In this document: positions 1-11,362 of the stretch, piece by piece
Position numbering within the stretch: position 1 is the stretch's first letter
Layout of the letters: the number at the start of each line of letters is the position of its first letter
From: Herbiconiux daphne
GTDB taxonomy: Bacteria; Actinomycetota; Actinomycetes; Actinomycetales; Microbacteriaceae
DNA length: 64,000 nt
Assembly (NCBI RefSeq): GCF_024979295.1
Contig: NZ_JANLCJ010000003.1
Location: forward strand, 434,001 to 498,000
Direction: 5' to 3'
Made by a program: the position numbers and the translations under genes
Notes under the pieces: generated by a model
Told to the model about the DNA's origin: nothing
The model's database searches: none
The model's input: only the letters and a program-made list of their open reading frames with translations

Positions 1-836
1 CGTGACGCGAGGCTCGGCGCGGCGGCGACGAGGCGCTGCGTGTAGGGGTGCACCGGGTTCTGCAGGATCTCCTTCGAAGGCCCGGCCTCGACGATCTTGC
101 CCTTGTACATCACGACGAGCTGCTCGGCACGCTCGGCGGCGAGGCCGAGGTCGTGCGTGATGAACAGCACGGCGGTGCCGATGTCGAGGTGGTCGAGGAT
201 GCGCCGCTGCACCGTGACGTCGAGCGCCGAGGTGGGCTCGTCGGCGATCAGCAGCTTCGGGCGGGCCGAGAGGCCGATGCCGATCAGCACGCGCTGACGC
301 ATACCGCCCGAGAACTGGTGCGGGAACTGCTTCAGGCGCTTGTCGGCATCGGCGAGACCGGCCTCTTTCAGCACCTGGATGGCGTGGGCGCGCACCTCTT
401 TGCGGCCGGTGGCGACACCGTTCGCACGGATGGTCTCCTCGACCTGGAAGCCGATCGACCACACCGGGTTGAGGTTCGACATCGGGTCTTGGGGCACGAA
501 GCCGATCTGGCTGCCGCGCACCTCCTCCATCTGCTTCTCCGAGAAGGAGCTGAGCTCCTGGCCGTCGAACACGATGCTTCCGCCGGTGATGCGGCCGGGG
601 CCGGGCAGCAGGTTGATGATCGCGTGTGCGGTCGTCGACTTGCCCGAGCCGGACTCCCCCACGATGGCGAGCGTCTGGCCCGGCATCAGGGTGAGGTCGA
701 CGCCGCGCACGGCGGGAACGATGCCACCCGTGGTCTGGAATCCGACCTGGAGGTCTTTGATCTCGAGCAGCGGCTTCTGTGCACCGGATGCCGCGGTCGA
801 GGCGGTCTGCGGGCTGGTGGTGTTGCGGTCGCTCAT
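1..836 (-). CDS. Oligopeptide/dipeptide ABC transporter ATP-binding protein (partial, C-terminus beyond the left edge)
   Basis: Cytoplasmic ATPase that would energise the peptide importer encoded just upstream. About 278 residues are present. Visible motifs are Walker A GESGSGKST near residues 60-68, a Q-loop in FVPQDPMSNLNPV, the signature FSGGMRQRV, Walker B LLIADEPTSALD and an H-loop in ITHDLGL. The NPVHPYTQRL segment near the edge is the C-terminal motif typical of the Opp/Dpp ATPase family. The ATG at 836 overlaps the TGA of the upstream permease, so the two are translationally coupled. The gene is truncated by the window, not by mutation. Substrate specificity cannot be read from sequence; nickel or other DPP-family substrates remain possible. 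Confidence 0.93.
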   Translation of the reverse strand, partial: MSDRNTTSPQTASTAASGAQKPLLEIKDLQVGFQTTGGIVPAVRGVDLTLMPGQTLAIVGESGSGKSTTAHAIINLLPGPGRITGGSIVFDGQELSSFSEKQMEEVRGSQIGFVPQDPMSNLNPVWSIGFQVEETIRANGVATGRKEVRAHAIQVLKEAGLADADKRLKQFPHQFSGGMRQRVLIGIGLSARPKLLIADEPTSALDVTVQRRILDHLDIGTAVLFITHDLGLAAERAEQLVVMYKGKIVEAGPSKEILQNPVHPYTQRLVAAAPSLAS

Positions 837-1789
837 CGCTGAGCCCTCGCCTTCGGGTCGAGAGCGTCTCTGACGACCTCACCGAGCATGATGAAGCTGA
901 GCACGGTGATCGAGAGCGCGATGGACGGGTAGATGAGCGTTTGCGGCGCGGTGCGCAGATCGGTCTGCGCGGCGCTGATGTCGTTGCCCCACGACATGGT
1001 CGAGTTGGGCAGGCCGACGCCGAGGAACGACAGGGTCGCCTCGGCCACGATCGCGGCACCGAGCGAGATCGTGGTGACCACGATCACGGGAGCGATCGAG
1101 TTGGGCAGCACGTGACGGATCAGGATGCGGAACCGCGACACCCCGAGCGCCTGCGAGGCCATCACGTAGTCGGAGTTCTTCACCCTCAAGATCTCGGCTC
1201 TCAGCACACGAGCCGTCGCCGGCCACGCGAAGATGCCGATGGCGAGCGCGATGACGAAGACGTTCCGGTAGGCCGAGAACACCGACATGATGACGACGGC
1301 CGCCAGGATGTAGGGGATCGAGAAGAAGATGTCGCCCGCGCGGGACAGCACCGAGTCGAGCCAGCCGCCGTAGTAGCCGGCGAACATGCCGAACACGATG
1401 CCGAGCACGCTGGTGAGGATGGTGACGATGATGCCGACCGTCAGCGACGTCGACGTTCCGTGGATGATGCGCGAGAACACGTCGCAGCCCTGCTTGGTGA
1501 AACCGAGGATGTGCTCGGCCGTGGGCGCGCCGTTGCTGTTCGACAGCTGGCAGTCGTCGTTCGGCGGCACCTGGGTGAACAGGCCCGGGAACAGGGCCAC
1601 GAGCACGACCAGCAGGATGATCGCCGACGAGATCCAGAACATGGGGCGGCGGCGCATGTCGCGCCACGCGTCGATCCAGAGGTTGCTGGGGCGTTCGCCG
1701 ACCTTGACGGCGTCGACCGCGACGAGCGGGGTCTCCTCGAGAGGAGCGACGTAGTGTGCGGGGGTCGGAGGGGTCTGATTACTTGACAT
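833..1789 (-). CDS. Peptide ABC transporter permease, DppC/OppC type
   Basis: Inner-membrane permease of 318 residues, the usual size for the DppC family. A cytoplasmic N-terminal tail of about 50 residues ending DMRRRPMF precedes the first membrane segment (IILLVVLVALFPGLF), which is characteristic of DppC/OppC. The ATPase-contact loop (EAA-like) is visible as ALGVSRFRILIRHVLPN, followed by the conserved EATLSFLGVGLP region. The ATG at 1789 lies inside the end of the preceding permease (11-nt overlap), and its stop overlaps the ATPase start. Order solute-binding protein, DppB, DppC, ATPase is the standard one for this family. Confidence 0.95.
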   Translation of the reverse strand: MSSNQTPPTPAHYVAPLEETPLVAVDAVKVGERPSNLWIDAWRDMRRRPMFWISSAIILLVVLVALFPGLFTQVPPNDDCQLSNSNGAPTAEHILGFTKQGCDVFSRIIHGTSTSLTVGIIVTILTSVLGIVFGMFAGYYGGWLDSVLSRAGDIFFSIPYILAAVVIMSVFSAYRNVFVIALAIGIFAWPATARVLRAEILRVKNSDYVMASQALGVSRFRILIRHVLPNSIAPVIVVTTISLGAAIVAEATLSFLGVGLPNSTMSWGNDISAAQTDLRTAPQTLIYPSIALSITVLSFIMLGEVVRDALDPKARAQR

Positions 1790-2708
1790 AGCGGATCCTC
1801 GGGTCGAGAAGGCCGTAGAGGAGGTCGACGACGAGGTTGACCACCAGATAGATGAGCACCATGACGGTCACGAACGAGACCACGGTGGGGCCCTCGCCTC
1901 GGATGATCGCCTGGTAGAGCGTGCGGCCGACGCCGGGCACGTTGAAGATTCCCTCGGTGACGGTCGCGCCGACCAGCAGCACGCCGAAGTCGGTGGCCGC
2001 GTAGGTCACGACGGGGATGAGCGAATTGCGCAGGATGTGCACCGGGATGATGCGCCGCCGGGTGAGGCCCTTGCCGTAGGCGGTGCGCACGAAGTCGAGC
2101 GACTGCGTCTCGATCACCGACGAGCGGGTGAGGCGCACGATCTGCGCGAACGTGATGCTCGCCAACACGAACGCCGGCAGGATCAGGTCTTGGATCGGGG
2201 CACCGGAGGACACCGTCGTCCTCGCCCAGCCCAGTTGGATTCCGAAGATGAACTGCCCCACGAAGGCGATCACGAAGATCGGCAGCGAGATGAAGATGAG
2301 GCTGACCACGAGCGCCGACGCGTCGAAGAGCTTGCCCTTGCGCAGGCCCGAGACGAGACCGATCAGAACGCCGCCGACGAACTCGATGAACAGCGCCATG
2401 ATGGCGAGCCGGATCGTGACCGGGAAGGTGCGGGCGAGGATCGCGGAGACCGGTTCACCCGAGAACGAGGTGCCGAAGTCGCCGCGCAGGATGCCGCCGA
2501 GGTAGAGGAAGTACTGCACGATGAACGGCTGGTCGAGGTGGTACTCGGCGCGGAGCCGCTCGAGCAATGCCGGGTTCGGGGTCTTGTCGCCGAAGAGGGC
2601 GAGCAGCGGGTCTCCGGGCATTGCGAAGACCATGAAGTAGATGAGGAAGGTCGTACCGAGCAGAACGGGAACCGCCTGCAGGATGCGCCTGAAGATATAT
2701 CCGGCCAA
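1779..2708 (-). CDS. Peptide ABC transporter permease, DppB/OppB type
   Basis: Inner-membrane permease of 309 residues with the short N-terminus and first helix (GYIFRRILQAVPVLLG) diagnostic of the DppB branch, then the family motif MPGDPLLALFG and an EAA-like loop AYGKGLTRRRIIPVHILRN. It should form the channel heterodimer with the DppC-type permease downstream. The only sensible start is TTG at 2708; no good ribosome binding site is visible there, so initiation may be weak or the start slightly wrong. A hairpin at 2771-2803 separates it from the solute-binding protein gene. Confidence 0.93.
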   Translation of the reverse strand: MAGYIFRRILQAVPVLLGTTFLIYFMVFAMPGDPLLALFGDKTPNPALLERLRAEYHLDQPFIVQYFLYLGGILRGDFGTSFSGEPVSAILARTFPVTIRLAIMALFIEFVGGVLIGLVSGLRKGKLFDASALVVSLIFISLPIFVIAFVGQFIFGIQLGWARTTVSSGAPIQDLILPAFVLASITFAQIVRLTRSSVIETQSLDFVRTAYGKGLTRRRIIPVHILRNSLIPVVTYAATDFGVLLVGATVTEGIFNVPGVGRTLYQAIIRGEGPTVVSFVTVMVLIYLVVNLVVDLLYGLLDPRIRYVK

Positions 2709-2770
2709 AGGTCAGACCGTACCAATCGAGCTAATGGGCATTGTGTGCCACCTGGACTAGAGAACATGAT

Positions 2771-2803
2771 ACGGGGGCGACAGCCGGTAGCTGCCGCCCC
2801 CGT
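2771..2803 (-). terminator. Stem-loop between solute-binding protein and permease genes
   Basis: Two 14-nt arms (ACGGGGGCGACAGC and GCTGCCGCCCCCGT) flank a 5-nt loop, with one G-T type mismatch. It lies 11 nt after the stop of the solute-binding protein gene and about 60 nt before the permease start. No T-tract follows on the transcribed strand, so I infer a partial terminator or mRNA-stabilising element that would leave more transcript of the binding protein than of the membrane genes. Confidence 0.5.
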
Positions 2804-2814
2804 AGATCCGAGAA

Positions 2815-4428
2815 CTAGCTCTTGGTGACCGCGTAGTACAGCGGAACCGAGTTCCAGCCGAAGTCCACGTCGCTCACGGACTCGCTGTAACCGCCGGTGA
2901 CGTTGGAGTACCACAGCGGGATCGCCGGGAGGTCCTTCAGAAGGATTTCCTGAGCATCCTGGAACGCCTTGTTGGCGGTCTCGGGGTCTGCATCGGCCGA
3001 ACCCTGGTTGAGCAGGGCGTCGAACTCGGGGTTCGAGTAGTCACCGTCGTTCGACGACGCGTTGGTCGCGTAGAGCGGGCCGAGGAAGTTGAACAGACCG
3101 GGGTAGTCGGCCTGCCATCCGGTGCGGAACGCCGTCTGGATGGTGCGGTCGGTGATCGCCGTGCGCTGCTCGGCGAACGTCGGGTACGGAGCACCCGAGG
3201 CGTCGATTCCCAGCGTGTTCTTGATGCTGTTCGCCACAGCGTCGACCCAGCCCTGGTGGCCGCCGTCGGCGTTGTAGGCGATCTGGAAGGTGCCTTCCCA
3301 CGGCGAGATGGCGTCGGCCGCAGCCCACTTGGCCTTCGCGTCGTCGGCGTCGTACTTCAGCACGTCGGCGCCGGCCAGGGAGTCGCTCCAGCCGTCGATC
3401 ACCGGTGAGGTGAAGTCGGAGGCGGGGGTGCGGGTGCCCTGGAAGATGACGTCGGTGATCTCGTCGCGGTTGATCGCCTCGGAGAGGGCTGCGCGACGGA
3501 GCGCGCCTTCCTCACCCGAGAAGTGCGCGAGGCGCTCCGGGATGGTGAACGACTGGAACACAGCGGAGGGCTGGTTCACGGCACGGTCGCCGAGGTCGGA
3601 CTCGTAGGTGCCGAACGCGCTGTCCGGAACCGCGTCGAGCACGTCGAGGTTGCCGCCGAGGAGGTCGGCGTACGCGGCATCCTGGCTGGCGTAGAACACG
3701 AAGGTCACGCCGCCGTTGGCCGCCTTGCGGCCGCCGTCGTAGTCCTCGTTCACGACGAGGTCGATCTTCTCGTTGTGCTGCCAGGCGCTGTCGCTGGCCA
3801 GCTTGTAGGGGCCGTTGCCGATCGGGTTCTGACCGAAGGCGTCCATGTCGTCGAAGGCCGACTTGGGCAGCGGGTAGAACGCCGAGTAGCCCAGGCGCAG
3901 GGGGAAGTCCGCGCGGGGCTCGTTGAGGGTGACGGTGAACGTGGTGTCGTCGACCACGCTCAGACCGGTCAGGGGGCTGTCCTCGTCGTAGCTGAAGCCC
4001 TGGATGTCTTCGAAGAAGTAGCTGTTCAGCTGCTCGTTCGACAGGAGGGCGCCGTACTGCCACGCGTCGACGAAGCTGTTCGCGTCAACGGGGTCGCCGT
4101 TGGTGAAGGTCAGGTCGGGCTTGATCTTGATGGTGAAGGTCTGCGAGTCATCGGTGTCGATGCTCTCGGCGACGTCGAGCTGCGGCGCACCCGTTGCGTC
4201 GTAGTACTCGAGACCCGCGAAGATCGAGTCGATGATGCGGCCGCCACCGGTCTCGTTGGTGTTGGTGGGGATGAGCGGGTTCTGGGGCTCAGAGCCGTTC
4301 GCGGTGATGACCGCTGATGAACTTCCCGTGGCGCTGGTGTCGGAGCCGCTGCTGGCGCAGCCCGACAGTGCGAGCGCACTCGCGGCGACCAGCGCGAGCG
4401 CGCCGATGCCATACCGTCTGATTTTCAA
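2815..4428 (-). CDS. Peptide ABC transporter solute-binding lipoprotein (family 5)
   Basis: Extracytoplasmic binding protein of 537 residues that delivers peptides to the permease pair downstream. The N-terminus is a lipoprotein signal: KIRRYGIGALALVAASA then the lipobox ALSGC, giving a lipidated cysteine near residue 24. Family-5 features include GGGRIIDSIFAGLEYYD near the mature N-terminus and the NGPYKL motif. I chose TTG at 4428 because a perfect AGGAGG lies just upstream and because it gives a clean signal peptide; the reading frame is open further up to 4455 but those codons lack a ribosome site. First gene of the transporter operon. Confidence 0.93.
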   Translation of the reverse strand: MKIRRYGIGALALVAASALALSGCASSGSDTSATGSSSAVITANGSEPQNPLIPTNTNETGGGRIIDSIFAGLEYYDATGAPQLDVAESIDTDDSQTFTIKIKPDLTFTNGDPVDANSFVDAWQYGALLSNEQLNSYFFEDIQGFSYDEDSPLTGLSVVDDTTFTVTLNEPRADFPLRLGYSAFYPLPKSAFDDMDAFGQNPIGNGPYKLASDSAWQHNEKIDLVVNEDYDGGRKAANGGVTFVFYASQDAAYADLLGGNLDVLDAVPDSAFGTYESDLGDRAVNQPSAVFQSFTIPERLAHFSGEEGALRRAALSEAINRDEITDVIFQGTRTPASDFTSPVIDGWSDSLAGADVLKYDADDAKAKWAAADAISPWEGTFQIAYNADGGHQGWVDAVANSIKNTLGIDASGAPYPTFAEQRTAITDRTIQTAFRTGWQADYPGLFNFLGPLYATNASSNDGDYSNPEFDALLNQGSADADPETANKAFQDAQEILLKDLPAIPLWYSNVTGGYSESVSDVDFGWNSVPLYYAVTKS

Positions 4429-4628
4429 TTTTCCTCCTGTGCAAAATGCGGGCAAGGCGAAACCCCCTTGTGGAGGGCGCGACCTAAGGAAGTACCCTAA
4501 GTGGGGGCCAGGTGTAGAGCAAAACGGCGGAGAAAAAAGTTACATACACGAAACTATCTCGGCAGATTTATTGTGGCATTGCTCCACTATTTGTGGATAA
4601 CAAGCGCTAGACGCAAGAAAGCGGAGTC
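4429..4628. promoter_or_regulatory. AT-rich divergent intergenic region
   Basis: This 200-bp gap separates the leftward peptide-transporter operon from the rightward protease gene and is visibly richer in A/T than its surroundings, so it should hold the promoters for both. A perfect DnaA-box 9-mer (TGTGGATAA, 4592-4600) lies inside it, as an isolated copy. I could not assign convincing -35/-10 pairs. Confidence 0.45.
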
Positions 4629-5402
4629 ATGTCTCGAGCCACCACGTGGGGCGGAGTGCGCCGTCGGCGGCTGTGGACCGAGATTGCGATCGTGCTCGGC
4701 GTCTCGCTCGGCGCATCCGCGGTCTACTCCATCGTCAACATCATCTCGCGGCTCACGATCGACACCCCGCTGGCCGACCAGTCGGCCACCATCAACGGGT
4801 CCCTGAGCGACCGGGAATGGCTCGATCTCACCTATCAACTGCTCGCGATCTTCTTCGATCTCGTGCCGGTGGCGCTGGTGCTCTACCTGCTCGCCATCTC
4901 GGGCGGCAACCCGTTCCGCCGCATCGGGTTCGACGTGCAGAAGCCGGCGAGCGACCTGGGGCGCGGCCTGCTGCTGGTGCTCGCCATCGGCGTGCCCGGC
5001 ATCGCCTTCTACTTCGTGGGCCGGGCGCTCGGCTTCACGGTCGACGTGGTACCGGCGCCGCTCGACACCTACTGGTGGACGACGCCCATCCTCATCCTGG
5101 CCGCCCTGCGCGCCGCCCTGCAGGAGGAGGTGATCGTCATCGGCTACCTGTTCACGCGATTGCGGCAGCTCGGCTGGCACAAGTGGCAGATCATCCTCTC
5201 GGCCGCGGTGCTGCGGGGCAGCTACCACCTCTACCAGGGGGTGGGACCGTTCTTCGGCAACGTGGTGCTGGGCGTCGTGTTCGGCTGGTGCTACTGGCGG
5301 TGGGGGCGGGTGATGCCGCTCGTGGTGGCGCACTGGATCATCGACATCGCGTCGTTCGTCGGCTACGCGTGGGCGGTGTCCACTTTCCCGAGCCTGTTCT
5401 GA
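4629..5402 (+). CDS. CPBP-family intramembrane protease homologue
   Basis: Polytopic membrane protein of 257 residues with the three short motifs of the CPBP (CAAX/bacteriocin-processing) family: a di-glutamate motif in LQEEVIVIGYLF, SYHLYQG, and AHWIIDI. In the family these Glu and His residues form the catalytic site within the membrane. The usual EExxxR motif has no Arg here (Ile/Gly in that region), a variant I associate with an actinobacterial subgroup. Start ATG 4629 follows a weak CGGAG. It stands alone, convergent with the next gene. Natural substrate is unknown. Confidence 0.85.
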   Translation: MSRATTWGGVRRRRLWTEIAIVLGVSLGASAVYSIVNIISRLTIDTPLADQSATINGSLSDREWLDLTYQLLAIFFDLVPVALVLYLLAISGGNPFRRIGFDVQKPASDLGRGLLLVLAIGVPGIAFYFVGRALGFTVDVVPAPLDTYWWTTPILILAALRAALQEEVIVIGYLFTRLRQLGWHKWQIILSAAVLRGSYHLYQGVGPFFGNVVLGVVFGWCYWRWGRVMPLVVAHWIIDIASFVGYAWAVSTFPSLF

Positions 5403-5438
5403 GCTGGTTTGTGCGCCGCCGCCGCTGCGCTGGCAGGG

Positions 5439-6212
5439 TCAGGCGCGGGAGCGGCGGCTGGAGACGACGAAGGCGATGATGCCCAGGGCTACCAGGAGGC
5501 CGCCGCCGATGAAGCCGCCGATCATGAGCCAGTTGGGGGTGGAGGAGTCGGATGTCGCCGCTGCGGCATCGGTCGGTGCCGAGGTGACGGGTTCGGGGGT
5601 GAACAGCGGGGTCGCCGTGGGGGTCGCGGTGGTCGAGGCCGTGACGTTGACCGTCATGACGGCCGACGCGGTGCCGTTGAACGAGGTCGCGAGCTCGCAC
5701 AGGATGTTCGAGGTGCCGATCGGGAACGCCTGCCCCGACTCCACCGGTGCGCCCACGATCGAGCAGCCGTTGAGGGTCAGGCCCGCCGGAACGCTGGGCG
5801 CGATCTGCACCGGCGCGGTGCCGGAGGCGTCGGCGACGAGGTCGACGGTCGCGGGCAGGATGCTCGACCCGCTGAAGTCGGCGCCCACGATGCGGGTGCC
5901 GCTGAAGTCGGCGCCGTCGAGGTTCGCTCCCGAGAACACGGCGCCCTGCACGTCGCCGCCGGCGAAGTTCGCGCCGATGAGGTTGGCGCCCCGGAAGTCG
6001 CCTTCGCCGAAACGGGTTCCGCTCAGGTCGACGCCGCTGCACTGGGCACCGCCGGGGCCGTTGTCAGGCATCCGGTAGACGACGCAGTCGCCCTCGGCGA
6101 AGACGGGGTCGGCGGCAGCGGCCGGCGAGGCGATCACGGCCACGAGCCCGGCGCCCACGATCACCCCCACCACGAGCGATCGGATGCGATGGGCGAAGCG
6201 ATCAGCGGGCAT
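5439..6212 (-). CDS. Secreted, membrane-anchored pentapeptide-repeat protein
   Basis: 257-residue surface protein. A signal peptide (LVVGVIVGAGLVAVIA then AAAAD) leads to about ten consecutive pentapeptide repeats of the A(D/N)LxG/F type (SGVDLSGTRFGEGDFRG, ANLIGANFAGG and so on, residues about 50-105), which fold as a right-handed quadrilateral beta-helix. A beta-sandwich-like stretch with two Cys follows, then a Thr/Ala/Pro linker and a C-terminal membrane helix (LMIGGFIGGGLLVALGIIAFVV) with an SSRRSRA tail. No LPxTG sortase motif is present. ATG at 6212 gives the signal peptide; a longer upstream reading frame is non-coding in character. Function unknown. Confidence 0.8.
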   Translation of the reverse strand: MPADRFAHRIRSLVVGVIVGAGLVAVIASPAAAADPVFAEGDCVVYRMPDNGPGGAQCSGVDLSGTRFGEGDFRGANLIGANFAGGDVQGAVFSGANLDGADFSGTRIVGADFSGSSILPATVDLVADASGTAPVQIAPSVPAGLTLNGCSIVGAPVESGQAFPIGTSNILCELATSFNGTASAVMTVNVTASTTATPTATPLFTPEPVTSAPTDAAAATSDSSTPNWLMIGGFIGGGLLVALGIIAFVVSSRRSRA

Positions 6213-6243
6213 GGCGAGAACCCTACCAAACCCCCTCTCCCGT

Positions 6244-6300
6244 CGAGTTGCGCCGAAGTGCCCAGTCCCCGAACGGGGACGGGCACTTCGGCGCAACTCG
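6244..6300. terminator. Long perfect-arm stem-loop 1 after gcvP
   Basis: Arms of about 26 nt beginning CGAGTTGCGCCGAAGTGCCC pair around a short GAAC-centred loop. It lies after the gcvP stop in the direction of transcription (leftward) and just before the start of the pentapeptide gene. Best explained as part of a double terminator for the gcvTHP operon. Confidence 0.6.
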
Positions 6301-6311
6301 CGGGAGGTGCT

Positions 6312-6366
6312 GAGTTGCGCCAAAGTGCCCACGTCCCCGCAGGGGACGGACACTTTGGCGCAACTC
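6312..6366. terminator. Long stem-loop 2 after gcvP, near-copy of stem-loop 1
   Basis: A second inverted repeat of the same design, with arms starting GAGTTGCGCCAAAGTGCCC and a GCA loop, 12 bp from the first. The two stems differ at matching positions in both arms (for example CCGAAG/CTTCGG against CCAAAG/CTTTGG), so pairing is preserved. It is the first structure reached by transcription leaving gcvP. Confidence 0.6.
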
Positions 6367-6379
6367 GGCGGAGGGGGGG

Positions 6380-9415
<3,036 letters not shown>

Positions 9416-9422
9416 CGTGTGA

Positions 9423-9794
9423 TCAGTCCCCGATCAGTGCGTTGTAGGCATCGAGCGAGAGCAGCTCGGGCAGTTCGGTGAACTCCACCTTGAGCAGCCA
9501 GCCCTCGCCGAGCGGGTCGCTGTTGACGAGCTCGGGCGAATCCTCGACCGCGGTGTTCTTCTCCAGCACGGTTCCGTCGACCGGGGCGAAGAGCTCGCCG
9601 ACCGACTTCGTGGACTCGATCTCGCCGACGACGCTGCCGCCCGCGACCTCGGTGCCGGCATCCGGAAGGTCGAGGTAGACGATGTCGCCGAGCTGGGCGG
9701 CAGCGTAGGCCGTGATGCCGATCGTGGCGACGGTTCCCTCGACGAGCACCCACTCGTGCTCGGCGGTGTAGCGCAGTTCGTTCTGTTCGGGCAT
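9423..9794 (-). CDS. gcvH: Glycine cleavage system H protein (lipoyl carrier)
   Basis: Protein of 123 residues that shuttles the aminomethyl group between P and T proteins. The lipoylated lysine is in [12 protein letters not shown]. Typical N-terminus ([10 protein letters not shown]) and C-terminus ([13 protein letters not shown]) are present and length matches the family. ATG at 9794 starts immediately after the gcvT stop, implying translational coupling. The longer upstream open frame is out-of-frame gcvT sequence and is ignored. Confidence 0.97.
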   Translation of the reverse strand: MPEQNELRYTAEHEWVLVEGTVATIGITAYAAAQLGDIVYLDLPDAGTEVAGGSVVGEIESTKSVGELFAPVDGTVLEKNTAVEDSPELVNSDPLGEGWLLKVEFTELPELLSLDAYNALIGD

Positions 9795-9795
9795 G

Positions 9796-11025
9796 TCAGT
9801 CCTTCTTCCGGCGGTAGAACGGCAGGGGGGTCGTGGTGTAGCCGAGACGTTTGCCCCGGATGTCGACACTGAGCTCGGTGCCCGGCTCGGCGTAGCGGGG
9901 GTCGACGTAGGCCAGGGCGATCGGATGCCCGAGCGTCGGCGACAACGCCCCGCTCGTGACGACGCCGATCGGCTCGACCGAGTCGTCGGCGGCGAACACC
10001 GGGTAGTCGGCACGGGCGGCGCGCTTGCCCTCGGCGACGAGGCCGACGAGCACGGGGGCGCCCTCGGCGGGGCCCGCCTCGACTGCCGCGCGACCGACGA
10101 AGTCACCCTTCGACAGCGCCGGCACCCGGCCGAGGCCGGCTTGCACGGGGAACGTCTCGAGCGAGAGCTCGTGGCCGTAGAGCGGCATCCCGGCCTCGAG
10201 CCGCAGCGTGTCGCGGCTCGCGAGCCCGGCCGGCACGATGCCGTGCGACGCGCCCGCCTCGGCGATCGCCGCCCAGAGCGCCGGCGCGAGAGCCGGAGCC
10301 AGGTAGAGCTCGAAACCGTCTTCGCCCGTGTAGCCGGTGCGGGCCACGAGCATCCGTTCGCCCTGGAACAACGACGCGAGCGCCCGGTAATAGCGCAGAC
10401 CGGCGAACCCGGAGGCGTCGACGCCGTCGGTGGCCTCGAGGATGGCGAGCGCGGCCGGCCCCTGCACGGCGATCAGCGCGGTGTCGTCGCTCACGTCGTC
10501 GAGCTCGACGCGGCCGGCGGATGTCGCGCCCGAGGCGGCTCCGGATGTCGCGCCGGCACCGTCACCGGCACCCGAACCCGCACCGAACTCGGCGAGCCGC
10601 TGCTCGAGGGCAGCCGACACCGGTCCGCGGTTCGACGCGTTGGCGACGATCACGAACTCGGACTCACCCGTGCGGTAGACGACGACGTCGTCGATGATGC
10701 CGCCCTCGACGGCGAGCAGCAGCGAGTACTTGGCCTGCCCGACCTCGATCGCCGAGAGCTTGCCCGCGAGCGAGAAGTCGAGGAAGTCGGCCGCCGCGAG
10801 CCCGGCGACCGTGAACTCGGCCATGTGCGAGAGGTCGAACAAGCCGGCGGCGGTGCGCACGGCGTGGTGCTCGGCCAGATCGCTCGAGTAGCGCACGGGC
10901 ATCTGCCAGCCCGCGAAGTCGGTGAAGGTGGCGCCGGCCGCGACGTGCACGTCGTGCAAGGGCGAGTAGCGCGCACCCGGCGTGGGCGGGGAATCGGTGG
11001 GCGGGGAATCCGTCGATGAGGTCAT
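9796..11025 (-). CDS. gcvT: Glycine cleavage system aminomethyltransferase, T protein
   Basis: 409-residue tetrahydrofolate-dependent aminomethyltransferase that releases ammonia and makes methylene-THF from the H-protein intermediate. Conserved segments are [37 protein letters not shown] and [19 protein letters not shown] at 11025 has GGAG 7 nt upstream; a longer frame to 11124 runs into the riboswitch and is rejected. Residues around 165-190 form a low-complexity Gly/Ala/Ser/Thr insertion ([18 protein letters not shown]) that E. coli GcvT lacks. First gene of the operon, controlled by the riboswitch upstream. Confidence 0.96.
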   Translation of the reverse strand: MTSSTDSPPTDSPPTPGARYSPLHDVHVAAGATFTDFAGWQMPVRYSSDLAEHHAVRTAAGLFDLSHMAEFTVAGLAAADFLDFSLAGKLSAIEVGQAKYSLLLAVEGGIIDDVVVYRTGESEFVIVANASNRGPVSAALEQRLAEFGAGSGAGDGAGATSGAASGATSAGRVELDDVSDDTALIAVQGPAALAILEATDGVDASGFAGLRYYRALASLFQGERMLVARTGYTGEDGFELYLAPALAPALWAAIAEAGASHGIVPAGLASRDTLRLEAGMPLYGHELSLETFPVQAGLGRVPALSKGDFVGRAAVEAGPAEGAPVLVGLVAEGKRAARADYPVFAADDSVEPIGVVTSGALSPTLGHPIALAYVDPRYAEPGTELSVDIRGKRLGYTTTPLPFYRRKKD

Positions 11026-11091
11026 GAGTTCTCCGGTGTCGTCGCAGGCCGTGCCTGGCGAGTGTCGGGAGCGCGCTCGCGCTCGTGAGAA

Positions 11092-11298
11092 CTCCCCCTC
11101 TGTCATCGTGCCTGAGAGTTTCACACCACGTCAGGCCGGGCCTGTCGCGATGCTTTCACCATGGGCGAGCCGCTGTCAGTGCCGCGGACTGCTTTCCAGA
11201 GTGGCCAGTTCGACGCGGTACGAGGACCTGAGAGATTATCGGGGAGGATTGCTCCTTCGGTGCCGATCCCGGTCATCCGAGCCCGGCTCTCCCGCGTC
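11092..11298 (-). ncRNA. Tandem glycine riboswitch upstream of gcvT
   Basis: Read on the minus strand, aptamer 1 begins GCGGGAGAG and contains the conserved CACCGAAGGAGCAATCC and ATCTCTCAGG. The inter-aptamer CTCTGGAAAGC follows, then aptamer 2 ends AAACTCTCAGGCACGATGACAGAGG. These are the signature blocks of the Rfam glycine riboswitch in its cooperative two-aptamer form. It sits in the roughly 270-nt leader of gcvTHP; in relatives glycine binding turns the operon on. No clear terminator follows the second aptamer, while a GGAG ribosome site lies about 60 nt downstream, so control could be transcriptional or translational. Confidence 0.95.
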
Positions 11299-11362
11299 GA
11301 CCTTGCGGCCAGCGGTATTCAGTTGATGGAACCGGTGGTCCCGCCCACGAGCATACCGGTCA

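Noticed and set aside
4592..4600. Perfect DnaA-box 9-mer TGTGGATAA as an origin or regulator site
   Set aside because: It is isolated, and a single 9-mer is not unexpected in 64 kb. No DnaA, DnaN or box cluster is near.
9423..10106. Long upstream extension of gcvH
   Set aside because: The first 104 codons are out-of-frame gcvT; homology begins at the ATG at 9794.
11026..11124. N-terminal extension of gcvT to 11124
   Set aside because: It would translate riboswitch sequence; the ATG at 11025 has a proper ribosome site.
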